A stretch of 47,023 nt of DNA from Theodoxus fluviatilis (GCA_034096865.1 JAWQFJ010017548.1:1-47023); one strand, 5' to 3'; shown: positions 1-9,598, numbered from the stretch's first letter. Translations and numbers: made by a program. The notes: generated by a model from the sequence alone, not told the origin.

Positions 1-1146
1 AGGAGGAGGAGGAGGAGGAGGAGGAGGAGGAGGAGGAGGAGGAGGAGGAGGAGGAGGAGGAGGAGGAGGAGGAGGAGGAGGAGGAGGAGGAGGAGGAGGA
101 GGAGGAGAAGGCGAGGAGGAGGAGGAGGAGGAGGAGGAGGAATAGTAGGCGGAGGAGGAGGAGGAGGAGGAGGAGGAGGAGGAGGAGAGGAGGAGGAAAG
201 GAGGAGGAGGAGGAGGAGGAGGAGGAGGAGGAGGAGGAGGAGGAGGAGGAGGAGGAGGAGGAAATGGAGGAGGAGGAGGAAACAGAGGACGAGGAAACAG
301 AGGAGGAGGAAACAGAGAAGAAGGAAATGGAGTAGGTGGAAACGGAGGAGGAGGAGGAGGAGGAGGAGGAGGAGAGGAGGAGGAGGAGGAGGAGGAGGAG
401 GAGGAGGAGGAGGAGGAGGAGGAGGAGGAGGAGGAGGAGGAGGAGGAAATGGAGGAGGAGGAGGAGGAGGAGGAGGAGGAGGAGGAGGAGGAGGAGGAGG
501 AGGAGGAGGCAGGAGGAGGAGGAGGAGGAGGAGGAGAAGGAGAAGGAGGAGGAGGGAAGAGGAGGAGGAAAAGGAGGAGGAGGAGGGAAGAGGAGGAGGA
601 AAAGGAGGAGGAGGAGGGGGAGGAGGAGGAAAAGGAGGAGGAGGAGGAGGAGAAAAGGAGGAGGAGGAGGAGGACAAGGAGGAGGAGGAGGAGGAGGAGG
701 AGGAGGAGGAGGAGGAGAAGGAAGAGGAGGAGGAGGAGGAGGAGGAGGGAGGAGGAGGAGGAGGAGGAGGAGGAGGAGGAGGAGGAGGAAAAGAAGGAAC
801 GGAGGAGGAGGAGGACAGGAGGAGGTGGAGGAGGAAGGAGGAGGAGGAGGAAACGGAGGAGGAGGATGAAGGAGGAGGAGGAGGAATGGAGGAGGAGGAG
901 GAGGAGGAAAGGAGGAGGAGGAAATGGAGGAAAAGGAGGAGGAAATGGAGGAAAAGGAGAACCCCAAGAAGGAGGAAATGGAGGAGGAGGAAACGGAGGA
1001 GGTGGAGGAGGAAACAGAGGAGGAGGAGGAGGTGGAGGAGGAGGAGGAGGAGGAGAGGAGGAGGAGGAGGAGGAGGAGGAGGAGGAGGAGGAGGAGGAGG
1101 AGGAGGAGGAGGAGGAGGAGGAGGAGGAGGAGGAGGAGGAGGAGGA
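1..1146. repeat. (GAG)n trinucleotide array, window-edge truncated
   Basis: Almost pure AGG/GAG repeat with scattered AAA, ACG and ATG interruptions. All frames stay open and read as poly-E, poly-G or poly-R, so those frames are not evidence of a gene. The array lies in USP5 intron 4, ending about 23 bases from that intron's 5' splice site (1169). The USP5 pre-mRNA would therefore contain a long (CUC)n pyrimidine tract. It runs off the window start, so its true length is unknown. Confidence 0.97.
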
Positions 1147-1169
1147 GGGTTTCTCAATGGCCAACTCAC

Positions 1170-1288
1170 GATTTCAGGCAAGTCAGGGTTGGTTAGGGGA
1201 ATTTCCTGCCATGTGGGCAGGACAACAATGGTTGTTTTGTCCACAAACTCAAACTTCTTTTCGTTTGCCTGGAAGCCCCCCTCCACAC
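1170..1288 (-). CDS. USP5: USP5 exon 4 (end of cryptic N-terminal UBP region)
   Basis: Coding exon of ubiquitin-specific protease 5. On the minus strand it is bounded by CATTTCAG before 1288 and GTGAGT after 1170. It takes one base from exon 3, adds 119 bases (40 codons) and ends in phase 0. The peptide begins GVEGGF, then KKFEFVD and TIVVLP, then ends LPEI. This follows the vertebrate pattern GVEGGF...EEKFE...VILP...LPDI (recalled, not searched). The rest of the gene (ZnF-UBP, peptidase C19, UBA domains) lies beyond the left edge. Confidence 0.88.
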
Positions 1289-1786
1289 CTGAAATGTAAT
1301 GAGCTGTCTGTTCTCTCAAGTCCTCCTTTCCACAAGGAAAATTCACATGTATGGGAATTGTAATGATTCTGCCAAAATACCACACTGTCCCATAATGATA
1401 GCTGTCTGATGCACTGAAATACATGTACACAAAATAAAACTGCAAAGCCAGCCCAAGCCCATCTAGGCATTTCTCTTGTAAAACACACTGCTAAACAGAA
1501 TGCAACCTGCCTTTCAACCTTGGCATGTCCACTCTGAAGTAGACCAAAAGGGTGGAAATCCCATACTGTCACACTCTGCTCTTGCTGGCACTCTCATCCT
1601 GTCCCTTGCCACCAGCTATGGCCTCGGTTAAAGCATGTTATTCCGACTCAAAGGCAGTGTTCTAAATTTATCAACCACGTGACAGGCATCTGTGCCCCAA
1701 GACTGTCACATGGCTTCTAAATTAATAAAATAACTATGATGTCCTTCATCATTTGCTGGTTTCCTTTTATTCAACACTGATCATGA

Positions 1787-1869
<83 letters not shown>

Positions 1870-1939
1870 ACAAATCCACAATGATCTAATGCTTCCATTT
1901 AGAGTATGAATGCATTTTTTGTAGGTTTCAGTGACTCAC
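1289..1939 (-). other. USP5: USP5 intron 3
   Basis: Non-coding interval between two phase-compatible USP5 exons (phase 1). Apart from the CT/CA microsatellite at 1792-1872 I see no gene or recognisable element. The minus-strand open frame at 1249-1572 only overlaps exon 4 in the wrong frame. Confidence 0.8.
1792..1872. repeat. (CT)n(CA)n compound microsatellite
   Basis: About 27 CT units pass directly into about 13 CA units inside USP5 intron 3. Confidence 0.97.
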
Positions 1940-1994
1940 CAATTGCCATTTTAGTTGGTTTCTTGACTTCCTCTGGGTTATGGGATTTTGGAAT
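1940..1994 (-). CDS. USP5: USP5 exon 3
   Basis: A 55-base exon (18 codons plus one base) between TTTTCAG and GTGAGTC on the minus strand. It encodes IPKSHNPEEVKKPTKMAIG when joined to exon 4. The KKPT.(L/M)AIG stretch is the conserved joint before GVEGGF in USP5. It enters in phase 0 and leaves in phase 1, matching both neighbours, which is strong support for so short an exon. Confidence 0.87.
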
Positions 1995-3359
1995 CTGAAA
2001 ATGGACAGAAACCTGTCTACAGCAATACAGTCGTGTAATGCAGACTTTTCATTCACTTCACTTGGATTACAACACCTTCTACTTCACTGACTTACCAAGA
2101 CAAAACAAAACAAAAATCTACCCACAAATAACATCCACATCCACACCACCCTCCCTCTAACCCCCTATCCCATATCCCCAACTCCCCTAAACCATACACA
2201 ACCCTCATCCCTACCCCCTTCAATAAGGTAAGCAAAGATTTGTATATTATGCAAACTGCTGACTTAAAGTACCAGCAATGAAACGTGTTTTTTTTTTCTC
2301 TCTCAACATTTCTAACTTCGGCCCTAACTTCTCTTGGTTGCGCATTGTAGTCCAACAAATCAACGAACGTCTCCTCTCACGTCCAAACCACTTGACTTGA
2401 CTTGACGTTGTCGACGTTTGAGGCCTCTTCAGAGGCCTGTTCATCGGTCCATTAATAATAATATGATCATGTCTATTTCGACTTAGTGGCAATGCGTGGC
2501 GGGGGGTTTAGTGCTAGTGCTTAGAAGTGTCTACATGTTCTGGCATTCTGGTGCGTAGAGGGAGAGAATGTCTTTCCAGAAAATGTCTAACCTGCTTTTA
2601 AAGGCATTCATTGAGGGGGCTGTGAAAACAGAGTCCGGGAAGTCTTCACCACAGTGCACTTTACTGGGCGGAATTTCAGTAGCCATCTGTCGGACCAGGT
2701 TTGAAGCTCGTCCAGGTCATCCTGCAAGTCCTCCGGTCCCCCTACAACGTCACTCCTCGTGTACAGCTTTGTATCATCGGCAAACATTTTGACTGGGCAC
2801 TTGGTGATGGCGGGCAGGTCGTTTATGAAGAGCGCAAACATTACCAGCCCGATTACCGAACCTTGTGGAATACCGCTGCTCACCTGCGTTTCCTGTGACT
2901 GGGTGCTGTTCACGAGCACTTTCTGTTTTCTGTCTGTCAAGAAATTTTCCATTTCAGGATCTTTCCTTTGATGCTGAAAGCTGTCGTTTTCTCCAGTAGA
3001 CGACGGTGTGGGACAGAGTCGAATGCTTTTTGGTAGTCCATGTAGACGATGTCCACCCTGCCGCCCTTGTCTAGTACGTATGCTTGTCCAGGTCTCCAGT
3101 ACCTCCAGGAGCTGAGTCTCCCTTGGACGAACCCGTGCTGTTCCTTGCTGATAAGTGAGTTGCTCTGCAGGTGGTCCATTATTTTGTCCCTCACCAGCTT
3201 TTCCATAACTTTGCCGAGTATACATGTAAGGCTCACAGGCCGGTAGTTGCTAATGCTAGCTTACAGTTACAAAGATAAAATACATTCAGAAAAGTGCATG
3301 CCGAGCTTGAGGAGTCTAAGCTACTCAATCAATCATGTAAACACATAAAAACAACTCAC
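1995..3359 (-). other. USP5: USP5 intron 2 with LINE insertion
   Basis: Phase 0 intron. It contains the LINE fragment at 2389-3252, in the same orientation as USP5. The rest (1995-2388, 3253-3359) shows no gene; 2100-2220 is an A/C-rich simple stretch. Confidence 0.75.
2389..3252 (-). mobile_element. 5'-truncated CR1/Jockey-like LINE, reverse transcriptase fragment
   Basis: Minus-strand frames show the order of non-LTR reverse transcriptase motifs: YRPVSLT near 3240, an HGFV..R region, DYQKAFDSVPH (catalytic palm), then SGIPQGSV.G..MF..FINDLP and FADDTKLY (active-site DD). LQ.DLD.L..WSD.W.LKF follows. The part up to about 2990 and the part after it are in different frames, so at least one frameshift is present. 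The far end has a (TCAAG)n tail at about 2389-2406, typical of 3' LINE ends. Endonuclease and upstream parts are missing, so this is a dead-on-arrival copy. CR1/L2 versus Jockey cannot be settled by eye. Confidence 0.85.
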
Positions 3360-3485
3360 CTCTTTCCGGGTCCTGCGAATTCGAAGGAAGACCGCATTCT
3401 TTGTGTTCTTGAAGTGGCGTTCAACATGCTTTTTTCCAAAGCCCAGGAATGTGTGCATGCACACAAATAACCCCTCTGGGCTCTC
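3360..3485 (-). CDS. USP5: USP5 exon 2
   Basis: A 126-base, 42-codon exon in phase 0 on both sides, flanked by CTCTCTAG and GTGAGTT on the minus strand. It encodes ESPEGLFVCMHTFLGFGKKH, then VERHF...VFLRIRRTRKE. The vertebrate protein has EGGLYICMNTFLGFGK..VERHF at the same place (recalled), so identity is unambiguous. It belongs to the cryptic N-terminal ubiquitin-binding zinc-finger-like region. Confidence 0.93.
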
Positions 3486-3686
3486 CTAGAGACAGAAAAG
3501 AGAAAAATGTACAATTAGGGAATTGATGGTCTCTGAAAAATTACCGTGGAATGCAATGATTGATTTATCCGAGCAAACGCCATTTACGGAACGCGACCGC
3601 GTCAGAGACATGACGTTGCGTTATCCAACAATCAAATTCCGCGGCACTGACACATAATTCCAATTTAAATGAACGACAAGACTTAC

Positions 3687-3782
3687 GGGATTGTCAAAAG
3701 AGTAAGCACATTCGTCCTTGTACACTTTATCCCCAGGTAAAGGGATTTTGATGTTAGACAAATTTTGATTGAGAATCTCCAT
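3687..3782 (-). CDS. USP5: USP5 exon 1, ubiquitin carboxyl-terminal hydrolase 5 N terminus
   Basis: First coding exon of USP5/isopeptidase T, the cytosolic and nuclear deubiquitinase that disassembles unanchored polyubiquitin chains. From the ATG at 3782 it encodes 32 residues ending GDKVYKDECAYSFDNP, followed by GTAAGT. Human USP5 has GDRVHKDECAFSFDTPES here, and exon 2 continues with ESPEGL. The start at 3782 is preferred over an in-frame ATG at 3839 because it places GD.V.KDECA about 17 residues from the N terminus, as in the family. Exons 1-4 give 132 residues without a stop, so this looks like a live gene. It is divergently arranged with CDCA3. Confidence 0.92.
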
Positions 3783-4472
3783 GTCGGCGGTGAGTCGGTT
3801 AGATGAAAGTAACCTCCCTTGACGTGGATTGTTAACCAATGGTTGAGATGCTTTCTCCTGTGATCTCTAGTCCCAAGAGGCGTCTTTGCAGGTTGGGCGG
3901 CGAGTTTGAACTCAGACAACACAACCTCTGCTGAACCAAAGATAACCTATAATCTTTGGCTGAACTGCGAACGGAACGTCGTGGACGACAGTCTTAAAAC
4001 GTAAGGCGCTTTCTTGTTCCGTCTGTGTTACCTAAAAGGATACATTTGCCCAGTGCATGATGGAAATGATCATTTGCCAAAACTAAAGTAACTTCAGTGA
4101 GAAACATCGACTTTGCGAGGAAATTCATGATGGACTGGTGAGTGGTTCACGCTGTAGTGAGTGAACATTCATTCAAATGATTCAGTTGTTCAAGACATTA
4201 TCATGATTGAGTGGAATGGTCAGATCGCACGATCAAGGCTATTATTATAAGAATGAGCATTACCACAACAATTTACTGATGATGGTTGTTTGGGACTGGA
4301 AAAAAGATCATAGATGGGGAGAAACGGTGTGCGACTGCGACGTGCCTAGTAACTAAGCTACATAACTTGGAAATTTAAAACTTGAAATTGCATATTCACG
4401 TTGAATGCATTCAGGTGATTGTCTGCGTGCTGCTGATTCTAGGTATTGCTGTACTAAAGAGGCAGAACCGAC
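3783..4472. promoter_or_regulatory. Shared divergent promoter interval, USP5 (-) / CDCA3 (+)
   Basis: 690 bases separate the two start codons, so both promoters and 5' UTRs must lie here. A CCAAT box is visible at 3836-3840 within AACCAATGGTT. TTCAAA at 4172-4177 is the complement of TTTGAA, the CHR element that drives G2/M genes such as human CDCA3. Both motifs are short and could be chance. No TATA box stands out. Bidirectional promoter activity is inferred from geometry. Confidence 0.6.
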
Positions 4473-4734
4473 ATGGGTGGTTTTCTGAGCAACAACTTCG
4501 GGAAGAGAGAGGAAGGTGGTAGCACGCCACTGCGAGCCTCCTCCCCGTCCTCCTCTTCCTCCTCTAGCCCTGCTGGCTGGTGTCAGCTAGCGGATGACCC
4601 ACGGTCTCCCTCGGCAGGCATTGACCGAACACCCATCCTGGTGGGACGCCCAGATCCCGAAGCCCCACCAGAAATCAACCTCCTGGATCCCCGTTCTCCC
4701 ACTGTTGGGATTGCCAGGACTCCTCTACAGCTAG
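4473..4734 (+). CDS. CDCA3: CDCA3 (Tome-1) exon 1
   Basis: First coding exon of cell division cycle-associated protein 3, an APC/C substrate and SCF-linked trigger of mitotic entry that promotes Wee1 turnover in vertebrates. It starts MGGFLS, has a serine-rich stretch, then the family's repeated cassette: DPRSPSAGIDRTPILV and, 24-28 residues later, DPRSPTVGIARTPLQL. Human CDCA3 has the near-identical pair DPRSPSAGILRTPIQV and DPRSPTLGIARTP (recalled). The exon ends CTACAGCTAG before GTAGGC in phase 1. The paired (S/T)P sites would suit CDK phosphorylation. Identity rests on these two cassettes plus the KEN box in exon 4. Confidence 0.9.
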
Positions 4735-5208
4735 GTAGGCCTCCCACATGCACCAAGACATTGTTTGAATGGAAACTACAGTAAAAATGTAGATGGGGTA
4801 AGATGTAATTTTACTCAAGTCCTGTAGGTTTTTTAAACATGCCAGGGAATTCAGATGACTTATATGGAGATCATTTGCAAATACATTTTGTTTCAACAGC
4901 AATCCAAACTTATCATCTTAGTAGTTGTTCACATGCATGTCATTGAAAATGTCAATCCTGAATTTTTAAATTTAGTGTAGGTATGCCCGTTTTGTAAAAT
5001 TGGCTTGGATGTCCATTTTGTTTCCTGGGATTCAGAAAGCTTTTTGAAAGTGCACCATTTTCTCTTTGCACTTGTAATACTACTTTAAAAAATTCTTATG
5101 GATTGCAGTCACTGTGGCACAATCGTCATTTTTAAATACATTTTGTCCACCATGCAAGATGTTATCTGCTGAGCACCATTTCTATCTTTTAGTTTTATAC
5201 TATTTTAG
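4735..5208 (+). other. CDCA3: CDCA3 intron 1
   Basis: AT-rich phase 1 intron between GTAGGC and TATTTTAG. I see no repeat or gene in it. Confidence 0.75.
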
Positions 5209-5421
5209 GGGCAATGCCACAGGATCAGTTAGACAAGGAAGTTGATGTGGCTCCTGAGGTGGGCCCTCCCAGAATGGTGGAAAAGACTGTTGGCGACAGG
5301 GACAAGGAGGAGCAAGGGAGGGAGGAGGAGGAAGGCTGTGAGGAGGACACCAAGAGTGACATGCTGGATCTCCAGGGTCTGTCTCTCTCTGATGTGGATG
5401 AGTCATCCAGCTTGCTTCCAG
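5209..5421 (+). CDS. CDCA3: CDCA3 exon 2, acidic segment
   Basis: 213 bases, phase 1 in and out, between TATTTTAG and GTGCTTGG. Joined to exon 1 it reads GAMPQDQLDKEVDVAPEVG..., a highly acidic stretch (REEEEGCEEDT), then LDLQGLSLSDVDESSSLLPG. Vertebrate CDCA3 also has an acidic, low-complexity middle. Residue-level similarity is weak here, so the exon is supported by phase and splice sites more than by sequence. Confidence 0.75.
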
Positions 5422-6106
5422 GTGCTTGGTCTCTGCTTTGCTGCTTCAGTAACTTGGTGGTGATGGTGATGGTCTCATGTTCCTTTGATTTTGCAACAAT
5501 TCTTGTGCTAACATTGCATGCTTGACTTCTTGTCCTAATGATCTAGTTGGATTTAAACCTCTTATTCTTAAGCCTATGTGTTGATTTTAATTTCAGTTCT
5601 GCATGAACTAACTGCCATTTTTTCAATCGTGCCAATTAAAGGCCACTGCACATTATGCAATGGAAACACGCTGTTTCTATTTATCTGATCTTGAATTTTA
5701 TTTGGTGTTGGCACTTAGTGAAAATCAGTGAACTTCTGAGCTACATGATAAGCCATATAATCAGTGAACTTCTGAGCTACATGATAAGCCATGTAGTAAC
5801 ATGTATAGATCTCTCAGTGGCCTGAATTTTGACTCTCATCACAGACTCCGAGGCACATCTCGATTTTATTAATGTAGTGATTTAAACGAACTATTGATGT
5901 GTTCTGCATAGAGTTTTGAGTACTATTATTTAGTTCTGTTTCATTGTATATATGTCAGTAATTCTACAAGGGGCCATTTTGTATGCAAACCAAAGAAAAT
6001 ATGGCAGACATCATTGACTCGTGTGAGGGTAAAGTGCACAATGATGAGCAACGTCATGACATGCTGGGAAAACTGCTTTTTGTCAGTTTTGATTGAAGCC
6101 CTATTT
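5422..6106 (+). other. CDCA3: CDCA3 intron 2, left part
   Basis: No gene seen. It contains a perfect tandem duplication of about 34 bases (AATCAGTGAACTTCTGAGCT...GCCAT) at about 5726-5793. Confidence 0.7.
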
Positions 6107-6612
6107 GCTGATGAAACTATGCTTTCTGTCATCATGTGATTGAGTACTTTTTACTGATGAAACTATGCTTTCTGTCATCATGTGATTGGGTACTTTTTGC
6201 TGATGAAACTATGCTTTCTGTCATCATGTGATTGAGTACTTTTTGCTGATGAAACTATGCTTTCTGTCATCATGTGATTGGGTACTTTTTGCTGATGAAA
6301 CTATGCTTTCTGTCATCATGTGATTGGGTACTTTTTGCTGAAGAAACTATGCTTAGTGACATGTGATTGAGTACTTTTAACTGATGAAACTATGCTTTCT
6401 GTCATCATGTGATTGAGTACTTTTTGCTGATGAAACTATGTTTTCTGTCATCATGTGATTGAGTACTTTTTGCTGATGAAACTATGCTTTCTGTCATCAT
6501 GTGATTGAGTACTTTTTGCTGATGAAACTATGCTTTCTGTCATCATGTGATTGAGTACTTTTTGCTGATGAAACTATGCTTTCTGTCGTCATGTGATTGA
6601 GTACTTTTTGCT
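6107..6612 (+). repeat. 46-bp minisatellite, about 11 copies, abutting CDCA3 exon 3
   Basis: Unit begins GCTGATGAAACTATGCTTTC and ends TGATTGAGTACTTTTT. Copies start near 6107, 6153, 6199, 6245, 6291, 6337 (shortened), 6380, 6426, 6472, 6518 and 6564. The unit has no spacers, so it is a plain tandem array and not CRISPR. The next unit start (6610) leads straight into GCTGCCAACAG, the exon 3 splice acceptor. Confidence 0.96.
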
Positions 6613-6620
6613 GCCAACAG

Positions 6621-6841
6621 CTGCACAGCAAGGAGGCCGGAAGCCCCTGGGGTGGAGGACTTCCACCCAGAGCTGCCTGAAGCCTGTGGTGCAGCCCAAG
6701 CAGCTGTTCCAGTGTGGGGACATCTCCCCCATCCTGGCAGCCCCCTCCCCCACTGGTCCTCCCCAGACCCGCCCCCTCGCCCTCAAGGCTGTGGACACCA
6801 ACTCACCCCGTGCCCTTGTCCAGCGAAAGGCCATCCGAAAG
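6621..6841 (+). CDS. CDCA3: CDCA3 exon 3
   Basis: 221 bases between CTGCCAACAG and GTCAGG, phase 1 in and phase 0 out. It encodes AAQQGGRKPLGWRTSTQSCL, then CGDISPILAAPSP, and ends NSPRALVQRKAIRK. The basic tail after NSP resembles the DDNSPG.L.LRQGKRP segment of vertebrate CDCA3 (recalled), which supports the assignment. The CpG-rich coding composition contrasts with the AT-rich introns either side. The upstream part of the open frame is the minisatellite read through and is not coding. Confidence 0.82.
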
Positions 6842-7987
6842 GTCAGGCTGTGTGAAAGGGCAAAAGTTAAAACTACTTCTCCATGGCAAACTTTCATATG
6901 TGACTTGTGATCCACATTATTTGTGTGCAGCATGAGAGTGCTGGGCTGTATGATCAGTTCTGCATTTCCATCTGATAGTGATAGACACACCAGTGACAGA
7001 TGAAACATATGGAGTAATTAGTCATATTCCCACTCCCTGTTTTAAATTCCAACTTCATGGTTGTGCATTGTTGCTCCAAAGGTTGCTAGTGTCAAGACAT
7101 TGTAATTTTTTTCAACACACTTGGTTAGTCTTTGCAAGCATGTCATATGCTCATCAAATCACCACAGGTAGTTTGCATCTCACCCGAAGATGTGAATTAC
7201 AAAAGCGGCATAAGAATTACACCTGATAGCCACCACAGTTGCAGAGTAAACCTCTTGCCACATTTGTAGATCTGCTCTCAGCATTGCACTGTACATATGT
7301 TGTCAGGACTTGATACACAATTTCTTTAGTGGGTCTGATCAGTGTGATTCATACATGTAGGTGCTTTTACCACAGGAAAAAAAGTTACCCACTGAATACT
7401 GCATAGATAAATGATCTTCCAACATGAATTATCCTGATCATCTATTATGTCATTAGAGGGAGCAAACAAGAACTGCTGTAGAAAGAATCACAAAGAAAGG
7501 CAAATGATAGAATTCATGTTTCTTGGTTAATGATGACATCAGAGTGGCAGTCTCAACAAATGTACATGTGGAGAAAAAAAAGCCTGATAAGTAATTTTTT
7601 TAAAACGCATAACATTCCATGCTGCATTTCTCTGCCCCTAACCGCCATTCCTGTACTGAGGTAGGTGTCGTCTGCATATTGGCTGCTTCCGGTCAAGTTT
7701 CCCCCTGACTCATTGTTATAGATTTACCAGTCAAGTGATGATTTTTGGGTGCATTTGCTTTAACAATTTTTAAAATAATTAATGCATTACTTTTTTTAAT
7801 AAATAAATGAGTAGGGAAACTGTACCGAAAAGATCACATCTTCAATAGGTGGCAAAGTGGAGTAGGGGAAAGGCAGCAGAGATGACATTCAGTGTTATGG
7901 AAATGATGTTTTAACTCCAAGTCCCTGTAGCTCCCTTCTCCCCCCTTGACTGGCATCCCTATTTTGCCCTTCTCTGCCCATCTTAGG
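6842..7987 (+). other. CDCA3: CDCA3 intron 3, left part
   Basis: No gene or clear element. AT-rich unique-looking sequence with a poly-T/A stretch near 7790-7806. Confidence 0.7.
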
Positions 7988-9114
7988 TTAACCTTTAGAG
8001 TGCCGCCAGTTTTCGTCGTTGCTTTACCCCAGAGCCACAAATTTTATTATGTGTGGTCAAATTCGACACCATGTTTACTTAAAAAATCATCATTTATTAC
8101 CTATTCAAGCTTTGAAGTAGATTTTTGGAGGGTGAGTAGAAAAATGGATGGCCTACATGGCGCAATTATTGAAAATGCCATAGAATGTTTTTTTCAGCTG
8201 CTAAAAAATCATGGAACACAGACAACAACAAAAAACAAACAAATTCACTGTGTTTTCCTACACTCAACACTGCTCTATCTATTCAAGAATACAACAGCTT
8301 TTGATGAAAATGCAAAAGTGCATAGTCTCCAACGAGTCCAAGTAATGGAGATACATCTGAAAATGTTTTAGGGTAAAACTAAAACAAAACAAAAAATCCT
8401 ACAATTACTTACGCTAGGGATGTCAGCCGAGTCATATTCATCTGAATAAAGCTTCCACTCCTCTCAGTCTCGATCTACTGACAACATCGGTCAAAGCACT
8501 GTTTTCCTACACTGCTCTATTTATTCAAGAATACAACAGCTTTTGATTACTTGGATTTGGAAATACATCTGAAAATGTTTTAGGGTAAAACAAAACAAAA
8601 AATCCTACAATTACTTACTCTAGGGAAGTCAGCCGAGCCATTTTCATCTGAATCAAGCTTCCGCTCCTTTCAGTCTAAACACCACAACAGATCGGTCGAA
8701 GCACATGCTTGCCTCTCTATCCCTCCATCTCCCATCACATCAATGTCAGTAAAGCCTTCGAATTCATATTCTGAGAGTCAGAATCGAAAAATAACTCCAC
8801 AAGCGCTTCAACTTCTTCGTCAGTCGCCAAACTGGCAAAGAAAAAAGTCCCATTCACAAACGACAAAGACGCAACTTCGTGAAAAATTTCGCAGAAAATT
8901 TGCGGCGCGTTCTCTCCATCGCCAAAATGGCGGATCTCGTTGCCACGTGATCCCTGCACATGACTGTGATATTTTTAGAACAGCATGACTCGATGGCAGC
9001 GTTAGGCAAGTAAACAGAGCACGTCACTATCGCTCGGCGCACTGATTCGCCGGTGGACGTCTGGGGAATGTACGCTGTGGCGCGTCAATGCGCCGGCGGC
9101 GTTCTAAAGGTTAA
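7988..9114. mobile_element. piggyBac-type non-autonomous element with TTAA target duplication
   Basis: TTAA at 7988-7991 and 9111-9114 flanks imperfect inverted ends: CCTTTAGAGTGCCGCC at 7992-8007 and its partner GGCGGCGTTCTAAAGG at 9095-9110 (14 of 16 match). TTAA duplication with CCYTTT ends is the piggyBac signature. At 1,119 bp it is too short for a transposase. Minus-strand frames around 8735-8850 read DEEVEALVELFFDSDS and, in another frame, EYEFEGF, resembling the acidic N terminus of piggyBac transposases. This is probably a deletion derivative. About 180 bases are duplicated inside it (8260-8475 versus 8505-8690). Confidence 0.85.
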
Positions 9115-9444
9115 CTCTTGAGTCCCTGTAATGTGGACGGACAGTTTAATTGCCTGTCTTGCAAAAAGGCTACAAAAAAGATCCTAAGATGGGTAGAGAA
9201 GGGCACAACAGGAATACCAGTCAACGGTGGAGAAAGGTGCTACAGCGACTTGATAAATTAAGAGTCAATGCAGCATTCTCTGCTGGCCTTGCAAGGTCCT
9301 TGTTGACAGTCAGTCATGAAGAGGACAACCAGGGTATACACCCAATGCTACCCAATCTGTAGGAAGCCAGCCACTTATTTGTACCCTGTACTTTTTTTGT
9401 AATTCATTGACCTAAGTGCACTGCACCGCTTGTGCTTTCTGCAG
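9115..9444 (+). other. CDCA3: CDCA3 intron 3, right part
   Basis: Contains a 70-codon plus-strand open frame (9150-9362) with no family I recognise. I do not call it a gene. Confidence 0.5.
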
Positions 9445-9522
9445 ATGGAGGCGAATCGTCAGAACCTGCCGGACCATCCCACCCAGAGCCTGGTTGTGGG
9501 CAAGGAAAACTGCTGGCATTAG
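9445..9522 (+). CDS. CDCA3: CDCA3 exon 4, KEN-box C terminus
   Basis: After CTTTCTGCAG, a phase 0 exon of 25 codons plus TAG: MEANRQNLPDHPTQSLVVGK, then ENCWH and stop. It carries an R-x-x-L match (RQNL) and a GKEN near the end, the APC/C degrons. Vertebrate CDCA3 ends with DKENQ, so the position of KEN near the C terminus matches. Exons 1-4 join to about 258 residues, close to the human protein (about 268). A missed small exon between exons 3 and 4 cannot be excluded. The stop lies only 52 bases before the inverted-duplication arm. Confidence 0.8.
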   Translation: MEANRQNLPDHPTQSLVVGKENCWH

Positions 9523-9598
9523 ACCCAGGGCTTTCTGGGCCACAGTAGGAAAAAAGACCAGACCAGCATCCTGACCTGTGATGTTGGAGTCGACTCAC

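Noticed and set aside
336..1363. Long open frames of poly-E, poly-G and poly-R
   Set aside because: They are the (GAG)n array read in different frames; the only coding sequence nearby is USP5 exon 4 on the other strand.
2092..2492. Minus-strand frames of 81 and 88 codons in USP5 intron 2
   Set aside because: No similarity recognised; they cover the LINE 3' tail and A/C-rich sequence.
6107..6612. Regular direct repeats that could suggest a CRISPR array
   Set aside because: Units are head-to-tail with no unique spacers, in an intron of an animal gene.
9150..9362. 70-codon plus-strand frame between the piggyBac element and CDCA3 exon 4
   Set aside because: No recognised domain and no splice sites that join CDCA3 in phase.
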